Shown in pieces: positions 45,398 through 58,197 of a stretch of 64,000 bases of DNA (position 1 is its first letter; each line of letters opens with the position of its first letter). Below the pieces are notes generated by a model that was given only the letters and a program-made list of their open reading frames with translations, was not told where the DNA came from and did not search any database. The translations under genes were made by a program, and so were the position numbers. The stretch lies in the NCBI GenBank assembly GCA_037157565.1, contig JAZHRO010000073.1, forward strand, positions 17,490,501 through 17,554,500, in the 5' to 3' direction. The stretch comes from Thalassia testudinum. Taxonomy: Eukaryota; Streptophyta; Magnoliopsida; Alismatales; Hydrocharitaceae.

Positions 45398-46284
45398 CCC
45401 TACCCTACCACCGCATAATTCCCATCCTCCATTAATTTAGTCTACCATATACCCACCATAATTCAAGGACAAGGAGGAAGAAGAAGAAAAGAAGATTAAG
45501 GGGGCATCCTACCCACCCCCTTGGTGCCTTCTTCCCCTTTTTCTTCTCCCTTGTGCCACGCCAAGGAGGAGGAGCACTCCCCCACTAGGAGGATGGCCAG
45601 GCACGGGGGAGCAAGGGTGGTGCATGCCCACCCTTGGAGGAGGAAAGTTAAGGTGGAAGCTTCCACCTTGGAGGACACCATCTTGGAGGAGCATAGCAAG
45701 GAAGGAGTTGGAAGACTCTTTTCAAGCTCGGGAGCTACCAGGCTTGGAGCAAGAAGCCATCATTTTCTTCACCATTTCATTTAGAGGATTTGTGTTTTTA
45801 TCTTCTTGCATTTCAAGTAGATTAGAAGCTTTCCTCTATGTGTTTTGTGTAGAATAAGTTCAATTCAATTCAAGTTGCCTTCTTTTAAATTCTTGTTGCA
45901 TTTGTTTTTTTTTTATCTTGATCTAGCCCTTTTTCACTCCTTCTCCCTAATTACTCTAGGCCCCCACGTGCCTAAAGTGAGCTTAGGGAGAGACCTTTCT
46001 TGTCACTCTAGCAATAGTTTAGTGGACTAGGTTTAGATCGCCTTTTTCTTTGTCAACCACTTTGCGAATGCTCGTTATTTCAAAACCCTAAAAAAATGAT
46101 ATAGTTAAAAAGACCAAAAAGAAAGATGATTTCTATTTCCAAGCAAGAGACCTAATTTTTGCAAACATATTGCCTCCTTGGACAACCCTAGATATCCCAC
46201 TATCTAGGTTTATAAATTTAAGAGTTGATCTGTTTTGCGTGTTACAATGATGTATTTTACAAACCACGTAAAATTCGTTATCAA

Positions 46285-46478
46285 TAACAAATCACCTGAT
46301 ATTCTGTCTTATAAAGTACCAAAAAAATCCCAAAAGATAAAACAATAAAAACAAATAAAGTTGAAGTGCGGATTTTAAAAACAAACGTTTGCCTCCCTGT
46401 ATCCGACTCGGGCTCAGCCTCATGATTTTTTGTGACTACGACGATGGGTTCTCCAAAATACTAAATTTTCTCATGAAA
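46285..46478 (+). repeat. 3' LTR of element B, distal part
   Basis: After the duplicated ATAAC the B LTR resumes with AAATCACCTGATATTCTGTC, matching the 5' LTR at about 7051-7068. It ends GCTCACCA at 46478 and is followed by ATATT, the right target duplication of B. Confidence 0.8.
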
Positions 46479-46508
46479 TTTATGCTCACCAATATTCATG
46501 GGGGTTCC

Positions 46509-47436
46509 TGATAGATATACATTATTTCATGATAAAATGCTTCTTGTGCGTGTTCTTATGATAGTTAATTACTTTTAGCATTGTAAACAACAAATAATTG
46601 TCGTCACCATGCATTTAGGGTAGTTCGTGTAATTTGTATAGTAATTTATCTCTTTTGATGGCCAGGGCAAGGGGTGACATACAAACTGGCTTTAAATGAA
46701 GAATCCAACCATACAGATGGAATCAGGGAGATGATTGGAGACCAACATTGCAAAAATCAAGTGAATCGGACCCTTGTGGCACCCACTATGAGGAAAAGAA
46801 GGTGAATGCCTCAGATAATGCCATGTGGAATCATCACAATCGCCCAACTCCAAAGCATGCCCAATGCACGATCTCGGCCATTGGATGCTCATCAAATAGT
46901 TGAAAGCGAGCCACGTCACCCTTCCAGCTGTGCCTCACATGCATTAAAGGATACCTCAAAGTGCAATCCTAGTCGTTAGATCATCATCCAACGGCTGAGC
47001 CTTCGCTGTGTTGCCACCTGCAGCTCTACTTTGCACTCATTACCTTGTGATCTCAACTGTCGATTCGCGATCCAATGGTTGACGTACACTCTTGGCCACA
47101 AGCGTGGTGGTGGGAAGCCTACCTTCACAAGCAACAGACACGAGATTGTGCAGCAATGTGCGCCTGCTCGAAATGCCACCTTTGATTTAGTTCATTTGCT
47201 TGATTTGAATCGAGCAGCAGAGAAGCTGCCATGTCACGCGCTAGCAGGAGAAGAGCGTGCTCAGCATGCTTTTAAGGCACGACCTTCGTGCAATCAGGTT
47301 CGCCTGATTGAGATTAGGCGATGAGGATGACTGCATGTGGCAGTGTGGACCTTCGTGAGCATGATACACGCGATCGTACGCATGTTAGGTATAATCTGTA
47401 GTGCTGTCTCGCATGATCGTGTGTTTGTGCAAAATC
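46509..47436 (+). repeat. Truncated LTR F
   Basis: TGATAGATATACATTATTTC begins a B-like U3 region. It has GGCCAGGGCAAGGGG near 46662, a decayed G-box dyad (AGATAATGCCATGTGG, 46813-46828) and a TTAGATCATCATCCAA dyad near 46975. No TATA box or R-U5 follows before LTR G begins. The bases before it (CATGGGGGTTCC) look like a polypurine tract. Confidence 0.55.
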
Positions 47437-48277
47437 ATCCATGTTTAAGAAAATGCGTGTAGTATAGTTAATGAAAACGCAAAACACTTAAATTTATAAA
47501 GCTCAGAATCAAAAGTGAGTCTGAGATCATTCGCAGGGAGCAATTGTGCAATTTAATTCACCAATGACAATTTATCCAAAGAATATGCAATTGAAATCAA
47601 TAGGATGCTCAAAATGATATTTCAATAAGCACTAGAAGACTAGTGCAAAAAGATCGATTTAAAATGGTGATTTGAATCACCAATTTAACCCTTAATGTTA
47701 AGCTCTTAATCTACTTAAATATTTGAATAGTAGACCACAACCATTAATCCATGTTAGGCACTTAAATGTTTCAACAGTAACCAGCAGCCTCAGACAATAG
47801 AAGAAGGCATCAGATGCCTTATCAGAAGAGTCATAGCACCATAGAAGAAGCACAAAGGCTTCTCTTCTTTAAGCCTTAGAAGAGGCACAGTAGCAACCAC
47901 GAAGGCTTAAGGGCCTCTTAGAATTTTCGTTAAGTGTTGAGAGAGGAGAGGGCTCAAATCCCAATGCAGCCAAAACCCCCTCCTCCCTCTCAGATTCTCT
48001 TTCTTCTCTTCACTACTCAGAATAGACCAGGCTCGGGTAGCTGTGTAAACGGATCAGCCTAGACCCGTCGACGTGTATGGCGAGATAGGGCATGTGTACA
48101 CACATGCAAGGAGGGACCTCACCCCGTGCTTACTGAGGAAATGGGGTTGAGGCACAAAATCAAGATAAGCATGGTCTTGAGCACTCCCACTAACGATGTG
48201 GGACTATTGTCCTGCTTCTTCTTCGCTTGGCAGCTGCAGGTGGTGTAGCATCTGATTGGGGATGATGGAAGCCCTGG

Positions 48278-51037
48278 TGTTCGCAAGCAAAATCGAGGTT
48301 TTAAAAACTGCGTTATAGTATAGATGAAATCGCTTTGAAAACAAATAATATTTATTACTTGAATTTGAAATCCAAGGTCGAACACAGGGAGCAATATGGA
48401 ATTCAATCTCAACATTGCAATTTAAACACAGTATTGGCAATTTATAATGAAACTTCAAGCAAGAATGATATATTAATGAAAGCTAATATCAATATTGTAA
48501 AAATAATGGAGTAAAATGATGATTTGAATCACCAATTACTTCGCACAATGATAGCTAAGAGATGCACAATATCAATTAGGAATTTAAAAGAAATCTCTTT
48601 CTTCTGCTTAAACTCTTCCTCTTTTCTCTTCTTTGTTTGTGCGGGTCCTCTTCTTTCCTTCTTTCTTCTTCTGCCTTTCTTCTTTTGTTTTCTTTGCTTC
48701 TCTGCTTTCTCTTCTTTTGCCTTTCTTCTTGTGCGGCTCTCCTTTCTTCTCCTTTCCTTCTTCTGGCTCAGGTCTTCTCCTCTTCTTCTTGCCTTTCTGC
48801 CTTTCTTCTCAGCTCTCCTTCTTCACGCAGAGGGGGGAAGGTTCTTCAAAAGGCTAAGTGTCAGCCATTACTCTTTGTAGAAAAACCCCTTACCCCTGCA
48901 TATGATCCTCTCTTTTTCTCGATAGGTCACGCTCTCTTAGAGCCTCCAGCAGTACAGGGTTATCGAGTTTCGGACCTAGAGCACACCCTGGTCCAGAGAT
49001 GCGGGCGTGATCGTAGCCGAGGAGTGGAGTTGGGTTAGGCAGGTCAAGTCTGCATGAGGCCCGCGAGGGACAATTCAGGGGCGAGGTGCAGGTGAGTGGG
49101 TGAGTGGGGGACCTGACCCTCCAAGTGTCTGAGACGACAAGCCCCAGACACTTTTTCAATTTATGCGCTGCGGTGCACTCTTCAGTCCACGTTGTGAGAC
49201 TAAATCCCACCACCTTTCTTTGCGTGCAATTGCAGCTACTTCTTCTCATGATTGTGGTCAAAGGCTCTGTCAAAGAGCCAAATTGGCTCCTTGGTTGCGC
49301 TCCTGGAGATGTTCCGTGCACCTGGAGCTTTGCCTGGGGCCTGTAGGTGCTAGAACAACTTCAAGCTTTGCTCGAAGGTTCGTTAATGGTGGCCAAGGTA
49401 GAGAATACCTAAACACAAGAGTACGGCCTTGTAGACAAGTTAAAGAGGTTTAGGAGCTTCGCAGGGATGCAGTGAAGGTGTGGGTGGCTGTGGCGTGTTG
49501 CGAAGGTGTGTATAGGTTGCTGGCGAAGAAGGAATAGGTCGGAGATGATGGGTTTGTTTGGCGGGGAGTTCGGGTGGATGGGAAGGCGAATAGAGATAGG
49601 GGTTTTGTGCGCGGAGGGATGACGGTGCTTTTGGGAGTTGTGGCGAGGCGTGTGGATGAGTGTAGTGTGCGGAGGACCTCGTCGGAGATGCTACTGGAGA
49701 TGGGGAAGACAGAGGTGAGCAGCGGCGGTTGGAGGTTTGCTTCTGTGAGGGTGGAAAAATTAAATAAAAAGAGAGAGGGAGCTAAAGAAGGGCTTAGCGA
49801 GAGGATAGGGGGGCGGAGGGCTCCGATGTTGGTTGACTGGAGCCGGAGAAGGAAGTTGGCGCTGCGTGGGGATGACGTTGACTGAGGTAGAGGCATGACC
49901 TCTCATTGGCAGGAGAGGTTCGCGAGGATGAGAGGAAGCTAGTCGACCGTCCAATTTGATGGTTGGACGGCCAAAGGAGGAGAGGGGAGAGGAGTCCCTG
50001 GAGCTAAGTCTGAAGGTGGTCGGAGATGGAGTAGAGGAGGGTTTCTTCGGCCAAAACTTGCTGAAATGCACAGTTGTGCCCTGGGGATCTTTTTATAGGG
50101 CTCAGAAGGGGTTTTGAGCTTGGAAGCCAAGCTTCCAAGCTAGGAATTGCTGTCGGAGTAGGAAACCCAATTGTTCCACGAGTTCGCATTAGGATTTGGG
50201 TGAGGATTGGAGTATAAGATGAGGCTCAAATTGTAGGAAAATCTTTCAAGAATCTCCCTTCCAATTTTGGAAGGGATTTGCTAATCAATCAGGGAGAAAT
50301 TCCTAGTTAAAGGTCGTCGGAGTAGGAATCCTCCACGATAATGGTGGAGGGACCTATTTGCAAAGAGTGACGACAAAGACAGGAGCCTTTTTGTAAGGAA
50401 TTCAAAAGTTAGGGGTTTGAATGAGATAGAAAGAGTTTGACTGGACCAAAATGCAAACTTGCTCAATGTGATCTTAGATTGGGCCCAAATTTTGATAAAA
50501 ATCTAATTTAGACACAAGGAATCCAATGGTGAAATTAGATTTAGGTTTTGACCATGTTTGACTTGGTAATTTATGTAAAAATGTAAATTAGGGCAAATGT
50601 TTATCTGAGACTATTTTGGGTCAAGACGGGTTTTGATTGTCAAATTGAAGGTTTTAAACCCTAGAGAATATTTTTATATGAATTTTAGAGTGTTTAGGTA
50701 AATTTTATCCTGACCAGAACCTTAGTTAATTAAACAGGTCTATTTTTAGGATTTCGAAAGTTATTTAATTATCAAAACACGTGCAAACCCTTTTCTGTCT
50801 GTTCTAACCCACTTAGACTTTTAAGGCCATTTAACCCTTAATTACCCCTTGGGAGAACCTTTGAGTGTACTGCATTCATGATATGATGGTAAAATTACAG
50901 TTTTAACCCTATTTTCTTGTCTTTTCCTCAGAATGACTTTGCAATGGAATATGGCTCTTTGACAGTTATGTAGGAGCATTTACTGACTTAATTGGATCAA
51001 AATGAGCTAGTTATGGCTCATGATGGTGTTCTCATCA
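48278..51037 (-). repeat. 3' LTR of element H
   Basis: A 2,760-bp LTR, TGTTCGCAAGC to TTCTCATCA. A long polypyrimidine tract (about 48595-48820, GA-rich on the sense strand) lies in R-U5. The minus-strand TATA-like CTATAAAAAG is near 50090. The short frames inside are not supported as genes. The family A U3 modules are not evident. Confidence 0.88.
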
Positions 51038-52738
51038 TACCCTTATGCCTAACGTTTGCTAGTCCCTTAGCAAAATCTCATGGAATTACCTTTAATTCTA
51101 GACCATATGCCTTTCTATGCTCAAAACTCTGATGTATGATTTCTTTTGTAGATTAGGTCAGAATGGTAATAGTAGGCCTAGATGTACTCAAGTACCAACC
51201 AAGATATGAACCTGACTAGCTCTAGCCTCAGTCAGCCGCGAAGGCTTCTATGGCCCACAGGAACTATCCTAAGCTTCGTTAAACTCCACGGTTAAAGCAC
51301 ATGTGCTTGTAACATGTTTTAGCCCAAGTTCAGTTTGCAGTGCATTTTTGTAAGAGAGAGACAATAATTTTTCTTTATTTTTGGAGAGTTTTCTCTTTCT
51401 TTTCTTTCTATTTCTAGCCTCGGATTAGCTTTACAACATGGTCTGTATCGGATTCCTATTTCCCACCATCAAACCTCGCAGGGTCCCTAGCAATCGATGC
51501 TTCAAGATAGCACCGCCCATGGCAACCCCCAGAATCCTGGCTTTTGAGATTTTGAGATAATTTCACCCATGGCATTCTATAGCTAAATCCAGACCCTGGC
51601 AATTGACATTTCGTGATAATGCTGCCCATGACATCTGAACCAGCACAAGGTGCTTACATGCCCCCGGTAGGATATTTAGATATCATAGGAGACAAGCATT
51701 GAGGAGATGATATGTTACTGCGCATCTTCGAGGGGAATTTCTCGCCTCTCCGCGCCAGGAACTCGTCCGAATCAACTTGTGTTGATCAGTTGCTCCTAAT
51801 CTAGGTAACTTTTTCAAAATAGATTTAATGCATTTACGTGATTTTGATACTTAAGCGCACTGAACTAGACTGTGTGTGGATTGGGGTGCTTAGGTTACCA
51901 AGTCCCGCAAACTAGAGGTCAGTTAACGAGGCCAAATAATCCCTAAGCCTTAGACCTAATACTTAAACTTCGCATTTTCCCCAACCACGTGAGGACTATC
52001 CAGATCTTAATGGATACTTGAATTTTTAAGCCTAGGATCGTAGCCCAAGAGGCCTAAGATCAGCGTTCCTACTAATCTCTTTTGTCAGTTAGCACTTTTT
52101 CTCTTTCATTTTCTTTTTGATTTGGTCTAGAATTTAGTCAATTCCTTAATCTTTTACTAATAACGATTTCTTTTTCTTTTCTTTTCAATTGTGCTCCTTT
52201 TTGACATTTTTATCTCCTTTCTTTTTTCTTAAAAAGTGATATGCAATCAATTCAAAATTTCCTCCCTTCTTTTTTTTTTCAATTTTTTTTTTTTTTTATT
52301 TTTGGAATATGTGATGTTTTTTTTATGAAACCCTTTTTTGTGGAGTGATTTTCACAACGTTTTGCACTTTAATACCCCCCTATGCTTACGATTTTTAATG
52401 TCCTCATTGTAAATTAGATGGGTTTGATTTCAGCTTAGATCATTCATTAGAACAGGTGTTGGATGGGTCAGGATGACTGTTGCGGACGATTTCAAGCTCA
52501 GGTTCGGGCAGCAGAGGTTGAGTTGGCTATTCTAATGGATGAACCCTAAAGTGCAATATGAGTTCAGCATAAGATGTGTCAAGAAGGGTTTCGAGTTTTT
52601 CAAAAAGATGACGGGTTGCCTCCTGTTAAGCACTGAATTTAACGCCCTCAGCCGAGCACAATAAGCTCAGGGAGAATGGAGATCAAATGATACCTCAGCC
52701 CTGTTCGTATCGGTGATTTCAATGAACGGCTTGAGTCA
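51038..52738 (-). other. 3' UTR and polypurine tract of element H
   Basis: AACGTTAGGCATAAGGGTA on the minus strand next to the LTR is the polypurine tract. The remainder is non-coding, with poly(T) runs at about 52269-52299. No env-like gene is present. Confidence 0.7.
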
Positions 52739-54065
52739 CTAACTATTCACAACAAGGGGTTCTGAATCAAGGCTAGGTTGGCTGATTTCAATAGCTCTAT
52801 TTCCAAAGATTCGTCTTACCAAGAATGGTCCAATCCATTTTGATTTGAGTTTTCCTGGGAAAAGTTTGAGTTTGGCATCACAGAGTAGCACTTTTTGACC
52901 AGGATGGAAAGATTTTCGCACAATGTGCCTTTCATGGGAGGCTTTAACCCACTCTTTGGTAGATACGTGAGTTCTCATACACATCATTGCGTAATTCCTC
53001 GATCTCACTTAATTGCAACTAGCGGTGTATTCTAGCCTTCACTAGATCTGGATTGCACTTCCGTACTACCCAATAAGCCTTGTGCTCCATCTTGACGGGA
53101 AGGTGACATGCCTTACCGTACACTAATCTGAAGGGAGACATGACTAATTGGGTCTTGTGGGCGGTCCTATAGTCCCACAAGTCTTCCGGAAAGCAAGAAG
53201 ACCAATCTTTTCTATCAGGCCGAACAGTGACCTGAAGGATCTTCTTGATCTCTCGATTTGGTAGTTCTACCAGTCCATTAGTCTGGGGGTGGTAAGGAGT
53301 TGAGATATGGTGCGACACCCCATACTTTTTCATCAGGGACTGGAAGTGCAGATTGGTAAAATGAGACTCGCCATCACTGATGATGGCCTTGGGAACCCCA
53401 AATCTGGTAAAGATGTTCTCCTGGATAAATCAAAGGGTAATTTTATGATCACTAATTCCCGTGGGGACGGCTTCGACCCATTTAGAGACATAATTAACAA
53501 CGAGTAGAATGTATTCGAAGCTGTTAGATTCGGGAAAGAGTCCCATGAAATCAATTCCCCGTATGTCAAAGATTTCGTACGCAATAATTGGGTTTAAGGG
53601 CATCATATCTTGCGGGCCCATGTTGCCATGGGTCTAACAATGAGCGCATGCCCTACAATATGTCTATGCGTCTTTGAACACAGTGGGCCAAAAGAACCCA
53701 CACTAGAGAGTTTTTGCTATGGTTTTACGCCCAGAGAAATGGCCACAGCAGGCCTGGTCGTGATAGAATGATATTATGTCATTGACCTCGTCGTCAGGAA
53801 TGCATCTTTGGATCACCTGATCATTGTCGATGTGGAAAAGGTATGGTTCCTCCTAAATATGGTACTTTGCCTCAGCAATCAATTTGTCCCACTTGGAAGT
53901 TGGCCAATCTAGCAGAACTTTCCCCGTAACCAAGTAGTTTACAATATCAGCAAACCACAGGAGATTGTGAATGGCTAGCAGGTGCTTGTTCGAAAAATGC
54001 TCGGTGATTAGACCAGATGGGTCGATGAAGGAAGAAGGAAGAAGGGACAAGTGGTCAGCTACCAC
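52739..54065 (-). pseudogene. pol: H pol, integrase
   Basis: Segments at 53853-54065, 53430-53621 and 53019-53333 lie in one frame. 52739-53008 is shifted. The catalytic core shows IDFMG, ISDG and HPQTNGLVELPNREIKKIL, then [15 protein letters not shown]. The C-terminal segment has KLFPGKLKSKWIGPF. The zinc-binding region (about 53640-53800) is broken by nonsense codons. In the usual Q-A-E context before the catalytic Glu this copy reads LVELPNRE. Confidence 0.88.
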
Positions 54066-54068
54066 GTT

Positions 54069-54326
54069 CTATTTTCCCACTTTATCGTGAATCTCGAGAT
54101 CGAATTCTTGCGATAGCAAGATCCAGCGGATTAGTCGAGGTTTTGCATCCTTCTTCGCAAGGAGGTGCCTTACTATAGTGTGATCTGAGTATATGATAGC
54201 ATGGGAACCCAAAAGATATGATCTGAATTTTTCTAGGGCAAATACTATGGCTAGCAGCTCTTTCTCAGTAACTGTATAGTTACATTGAGCCTCGTCAAGT
54301 GTCTTACTAGCGTAGTAGATGACCAC
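54069..54326 (-). pseudogene. pol: H pol, RNase H part
   Basis: [20 protein letters not shown] and [19 protein letters not shown] are the RNase H signature of this lineage, followed by [19 protein letters not shown]. The region between it and RT (54330-54724) is broken by stops and a frameshift. Confidence 0.88.
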
Positions 54327-54724
54327 AGGTTTCCCATCTATTTTCTACCCAAGTACCACCCCTACAGCATAATCAGATGTATCGCACATGATCTCAAAGG
54401 GTTGAGACCAATCAGGGGACTACAGGATAGGTGCTTGGGTAACTCAATCATGTAGGATCTCAAATGCCTGAGCGCACTCCTTGGAGATTTCAAAGGGGAC
54501 ATCATAGATAGAAGATTAGTCAGGGGGCGTGCGATTTTTGAGAAATCAGGAATGAATCGACGGTAAAAATCGACGTGCCCCAGGAGGGATCAGATGTCTT
54601 TGATCGAGCTAGGCATAGGGAGTTTGGAAATCAGATTCACCTTGGCTTGATCAACCTGGATGCCTTTTTTAGAGATGAGATGTCCCAGGACAATTCCCTC
54701 AGGTACCATGAAGTGACTCTTTTC

Positions 54725-55294
54725 TCAGGAAAGAACCAAGTTCATGTCGATGCACCTCCTAAGGATTTGGACCAAGTGTAGGAGGCAATCATCAAATGAT
54801 TCACCAAATACCGAGAAGTCATCCATGAAAACTTCAAGGTATTCACCTACCATATATGAGAATATGGCAAGCATGCACCATTGGAAAGTGGCAGGTGCAT
54901 TGCAGAAATCGAGTGGCATCCTTTGGAATGCGTATGTTCCGAAGGGGTAGGTGAAGGTGGTCTTCTCTTGGTGCTCAAGATGGATTGCGACCTGATTGTA
55001 ACCGGAGTACCCGTCCAAAAAGTAGAAGGATCGATTTTTCGCTAGTTTCTCAAGAATTTGATCAATGAACGGTAGTGGGAAATGATCCTTCTTCGTGGAG
55101 GAATTGAGTCTTCTGTAATCAATGCAAACTCTCCACAAGTTTGCTATACGAGTCGGTATGGTTTCTCCGATTTCAGTCGTGATGATGGTGAGCCCTGCCT
55201 TTTTAGGCACAACTTGGATTAGACTCACCCACCGACTGTCGGAGATCGGGTAGATGATCCCTGCATCTAACCACTTGATGATCTCCTTTTTCAC
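54725..55294 (-). pseudogene. pol: H pol, reverse transcriptase core
   Basis: It contains IKWLDAGIIYPISDS, RVCIDYRRLNSSTKKDHFPL, FLDGYSGYNQ, QRMPLDFCNAPATFQ (the usual PFGLCNAP is altered) and the catalytic FMDDFSVFGES. A frameshift near 55300 separates it from the protease region. Confidence 0.9.
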
Positions 55295-55314
55295 GACATC
55301 TTGCAGATTTGGAT

Positions 55315-58197
55315 TTAGGCGTCTCTACAATTCACGGGATGGTCGTGAGCCCTCTTCAATGTAGATGTGCTGTTTGCAGTATGAAGGGTTGATACCGTTA
55401 GATCATTGAGAGTCCATCTAGTGGCTATCCGATGCTGTTGGATAATAGAAATCTGGCGTGTTTCCTGATCAGGTGTGAGTCGGGAGTTGATAATCGCAGG
55501 AAACGTCTGATTGGAACTTAAAAAGACGTACTTGAGATGATCAGGAAGAGGTTTTAATTCCATAACTGGGTTGTCAGCAGCAGCAGGTGGTTCAGGGTGG
55601 GTGTTGGGAACAAAGGAAGGAGCTATGGGTGTGTCTAGGTTGCGTTCGGACTTCTCTAATTGCTTGTTTTGATCCTCTTGTGGTTGATCAGAAATAGTCG
55701 GGTTTTCCTCGATAAAGTCGTCAACCACAACTTCGATATCGCAAATTTGTTCTATGACTCCGCAATTAATTCCTTGTTGGGCCTTAAAGATGTTGATCTT
55801 TAGTGCCTTGCTCCCAAATTTTAATTCAATTTGACCCTCCTCACAATTGATATTGGCCAGAAAGGGTCTCCCTAATATGATCGGTGTATTCTTCACATTC
55901 TTAGGAGCATCCATGTCTAAGACAATAAAATCAACTGAAAAATAGAAATCATGTATCCTAACTATGACATCCTCGAGAATTTCTTTTGGTGACTTAATTG
56001 ATTGGTTGGCTAGCTGTAAAGTCATTTTTGTTGGTTTAAGTTCGGATTCCTCGAAGTAGTCTAGTAGGGATATAGGTATCAAATTTATGGAGGCACCTAA
56101 GTCCAATAAAGCTCGATCGAATTGTATATCACCGATTGCACAGGAGATCAGAGGGGTGCCTGGGTCTTTTGCCTTAGGCAGGAGTTTGCTTAAAATGACA
56201 GAGCTGGCTTGCTATGATAGTACGATCAGATTCCCGCCTTTGGTTCACGGCTTATGCTTAGGTGTACACATGTCTTTCAGAAATCGTTCGTAAGCCGGTA
56301 CGTGCCATATCGCATCCACCAAGGGGATGTTTATATGGACCTGCTCAAAGAGCTTAACCAGGTCCTCCTCAGGTGCCACAGGTTTGGTTGTCCTTTTTCC
56401 TTTGGTCAAGGCCTCGGGAAATGGAACCTTAGATGGTTCCTCTAGAATGGGTCCAGGTTTTTGATTTGGGATAGAGGTATCTTGGATGACTATCATAGGG
56501 TTAGGGTTTGTATTTTCAGGCTGGGAGTGACTTAGACAAGGTGGGTACTGTGTTATTTTGCCACTGCGGCTAGTAACAGAATTCAATCCCACCTGGTTCT
56601 GGTTTGGTATAGGTAAAAGAGGTGCTTGCTGCTGGTAACTCGCATATCATGTTAAAGCCTCCATCCCGTCGGGTGATGGAGTAGAAGGGGCCTGATAAAC
56701 AAAGTGAGCTTGGTCCTGATTTGAGTTCATAACGTGCCTCTGGTTCGGCACATTATTCGGATTAGGCAGAGGTTGTGAAGGAAGTGCACCAGGTTGGCAA
56801 GGATTTGCCATCTGGGCAAGTTGATTGTAAACCTCTATGATCTCGTCTCTGTGCTATTTTTGCATAGCCGCATTTGTCTTCTGAATGTCAGCTAGAGTCT
56901 GAAGGATACGAGTCATTTGATCTATATGACTCGGCCCAGATTGATAAGTTGGGTTAGGCCGAGGCTGCCGCAGCTGATATGGACGAGGAGCTTGTGGTCG
57001 GGGTTGATATTGAGGTCTGTGATTTTGATTATTTCCTGACCATGTGAAATTAGGATGATTACGCCATCCAGGGTTATAGGTGTTTGAGAATGGATCATTC
57101 TGAATGGCGTTGAGGTCCTCGTAGGTCTGAGGAACCTCAGAAAAGTCAGAATACGAGGGTTCAGAGTTCCCCCAACTAGAGTAGGTGGGTCCAGAGTTTC
57201 CTTCGAAACCAGAATCAGACGAGGGTGGATACGGGTCCATCCCCTGAGAAGATCGGTGATAGATGTTGTGCACAGCCTCCCTGCTAGAGGGCAGTTGTGC
57301 AAATGAGTTTTGCGTAGAGGTGGCTCGCTGCAAGTGTCAAGTTAGCTCATGCACCTTCTTCTCAATAATAGAGACCTTGTCTAGATGACTGGGCATTAGT
57401 TCCAAGTCAACGGAAGAGGACCGACCCTACGTCTCATGTGCTCCCTTAGGATTCGTCAATGCACGGGCATTTGTCTGATCGAACATGCCCATGGATTCAT
57501 TATTTATGGAGTTCTTGCATATATTCTCGAGAATCTCCCACACGGTGTCTTCGTGTTGACCCATGATGTTTCCTTCGCAGCTTGTATTGACGAATAATCG
57601 AATATCCTCACGGAGTCCCTGGTAAAAAGACTGGATTTGTTCTCATTTAGGAACTCTGTGGTGGGGGCACTTTTGCATGAGATCCAGAAAACGATCCCAT
57701 GCCTCGTGAAGCGGTTCTCTTGCTTGTTGTGTGAAATGTGTGATCTGGTGCTGTAAAGCATTTGTCCGACCAACAGGAAAGAACTTTCTCAAAAACTCTG
57801 ATTGAAGTTCCGCCAAGGTGTTGATTGGACGTGTTTGGGTTTGGTACCAATGAGCAGCTTTATCTATGAGAGAGAAGAACATTTTCATGAGTAGGACATC
57901 CCGATTTTGAGCTTCTGACTCGATGGTTTGGGCCAGATGCTTGAGTTGCTTGATATGCTGGAAAGGATCTTCGGAATTACGCCCATGGAATTTGGGAATG
58001 GCATGAATAATGTTAGGCTTGAGTTCAGTGTCAAGACCTCCAGTAGGGATTTGTACTCGAGGTTCGATTGCCACCACAGCGGGATTGTAGTGATCTCTCA
58101 TCATTGGATGCTGGGGTGGGTTCACAAAGGCTTGGAATAGATCATTGAGGCGTTGAAGCTGATTTTCAAGATTATTTTCTTCTGTTGGTTGTGCCAT
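55315..58197 (-). pseudogene. gag-pol: H gag and protease
   Basis: From ATG at 58197 (MAQPTEENNLEN) to about 55315 the minus strand is one frame without a frameshift. It is stopped at 57643-57645, 57427-57429, 57337-57339, 56854-56856, 56647-56649, 56245-56247 and 56212-56214. Gag has EFLRKFFPVGRTNALQHQ, WDRFLDLMQKCPHH and NTYNPGWRNHPNFTW, with a Pro/Gln/Tyr-rich later part. No CCHC knuckle is seen. Protease has the intact LGASINLIP motif near 56100 and ILGRPFLA. Most stops can be explained by C-to-T or G-to-A transitions. Confidence 0.88.

Larger units (their letters stand above)
32613..46284 (+). mobile_element. Solo LTR C, split by element A1
   Basis: The LTR is 32613-33600 plus 45197-46284, about 2.08 kb, from TGATAAATGCC to TTCGTTATCA. 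It is flanked by ATAAT (32608-32612) and ATAAC (46285-46289). The intact paralogue near 7045 reads GATAACAATTC, so the left copy mutated. A + strand TATA box is at 45390-45397. The R-U5 part includes GCCTCCTTGGACAACCCTAG near 46171. It has no internal sequence. A homologous LTR end in reverse orientation begins at 63846. Confidence 0.75.
5571..46478 (+). mobile_element. Element B: old non-autonomous Athila-like LTR retrotransposon, split by nested insertions
   Basis: The 5' LTR (5571-7278) starts TGATGTACACAC and ends GCCCACCA. The 3' LTR (31134-32612 plus 46290-46478) starts TGATGTATACAC and ends GCTCACCA. The outer flanks are ATGTT (5566-5570) and ATATT (46479-46483), a 5-bp target duplication with one change. 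The internal region has a primer-binding site, a long leader, one orphan reading frame and a 3' UTR with a polypurine tract, but no gag-pol. The LTRs differ more than those of the elements nested in it, as expected for the oldest insertion. Insertions B'/A2, D/E and C/A1 make up most of the span. B must have relied on proteins supplied in trans. Confidence 0.85.

Noticed and set aside
45496..46030. Open frames of 61-87 codons downstream of the LTR C TATA box
   Set aside because: They are short, mutually overlapping on both strands and without domains, so they are treated as LTR R-U5 sequence.
32613..46284. CRISPR-like or satellite array in the AGCT tract
   Set aside because: There are no constant-length repeats or spacers and no monomer period. 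The host is a plant and the tract is low-complexity LTR sequence.
48524..49896. Open frames in the H LTR (also 59132-60692)
   Set aside because: They come from a polypyrimidine tract giving Leu/Ser/Phe-rich translations and from U3 sequence. They are not conserved as protein between the two LTRs.
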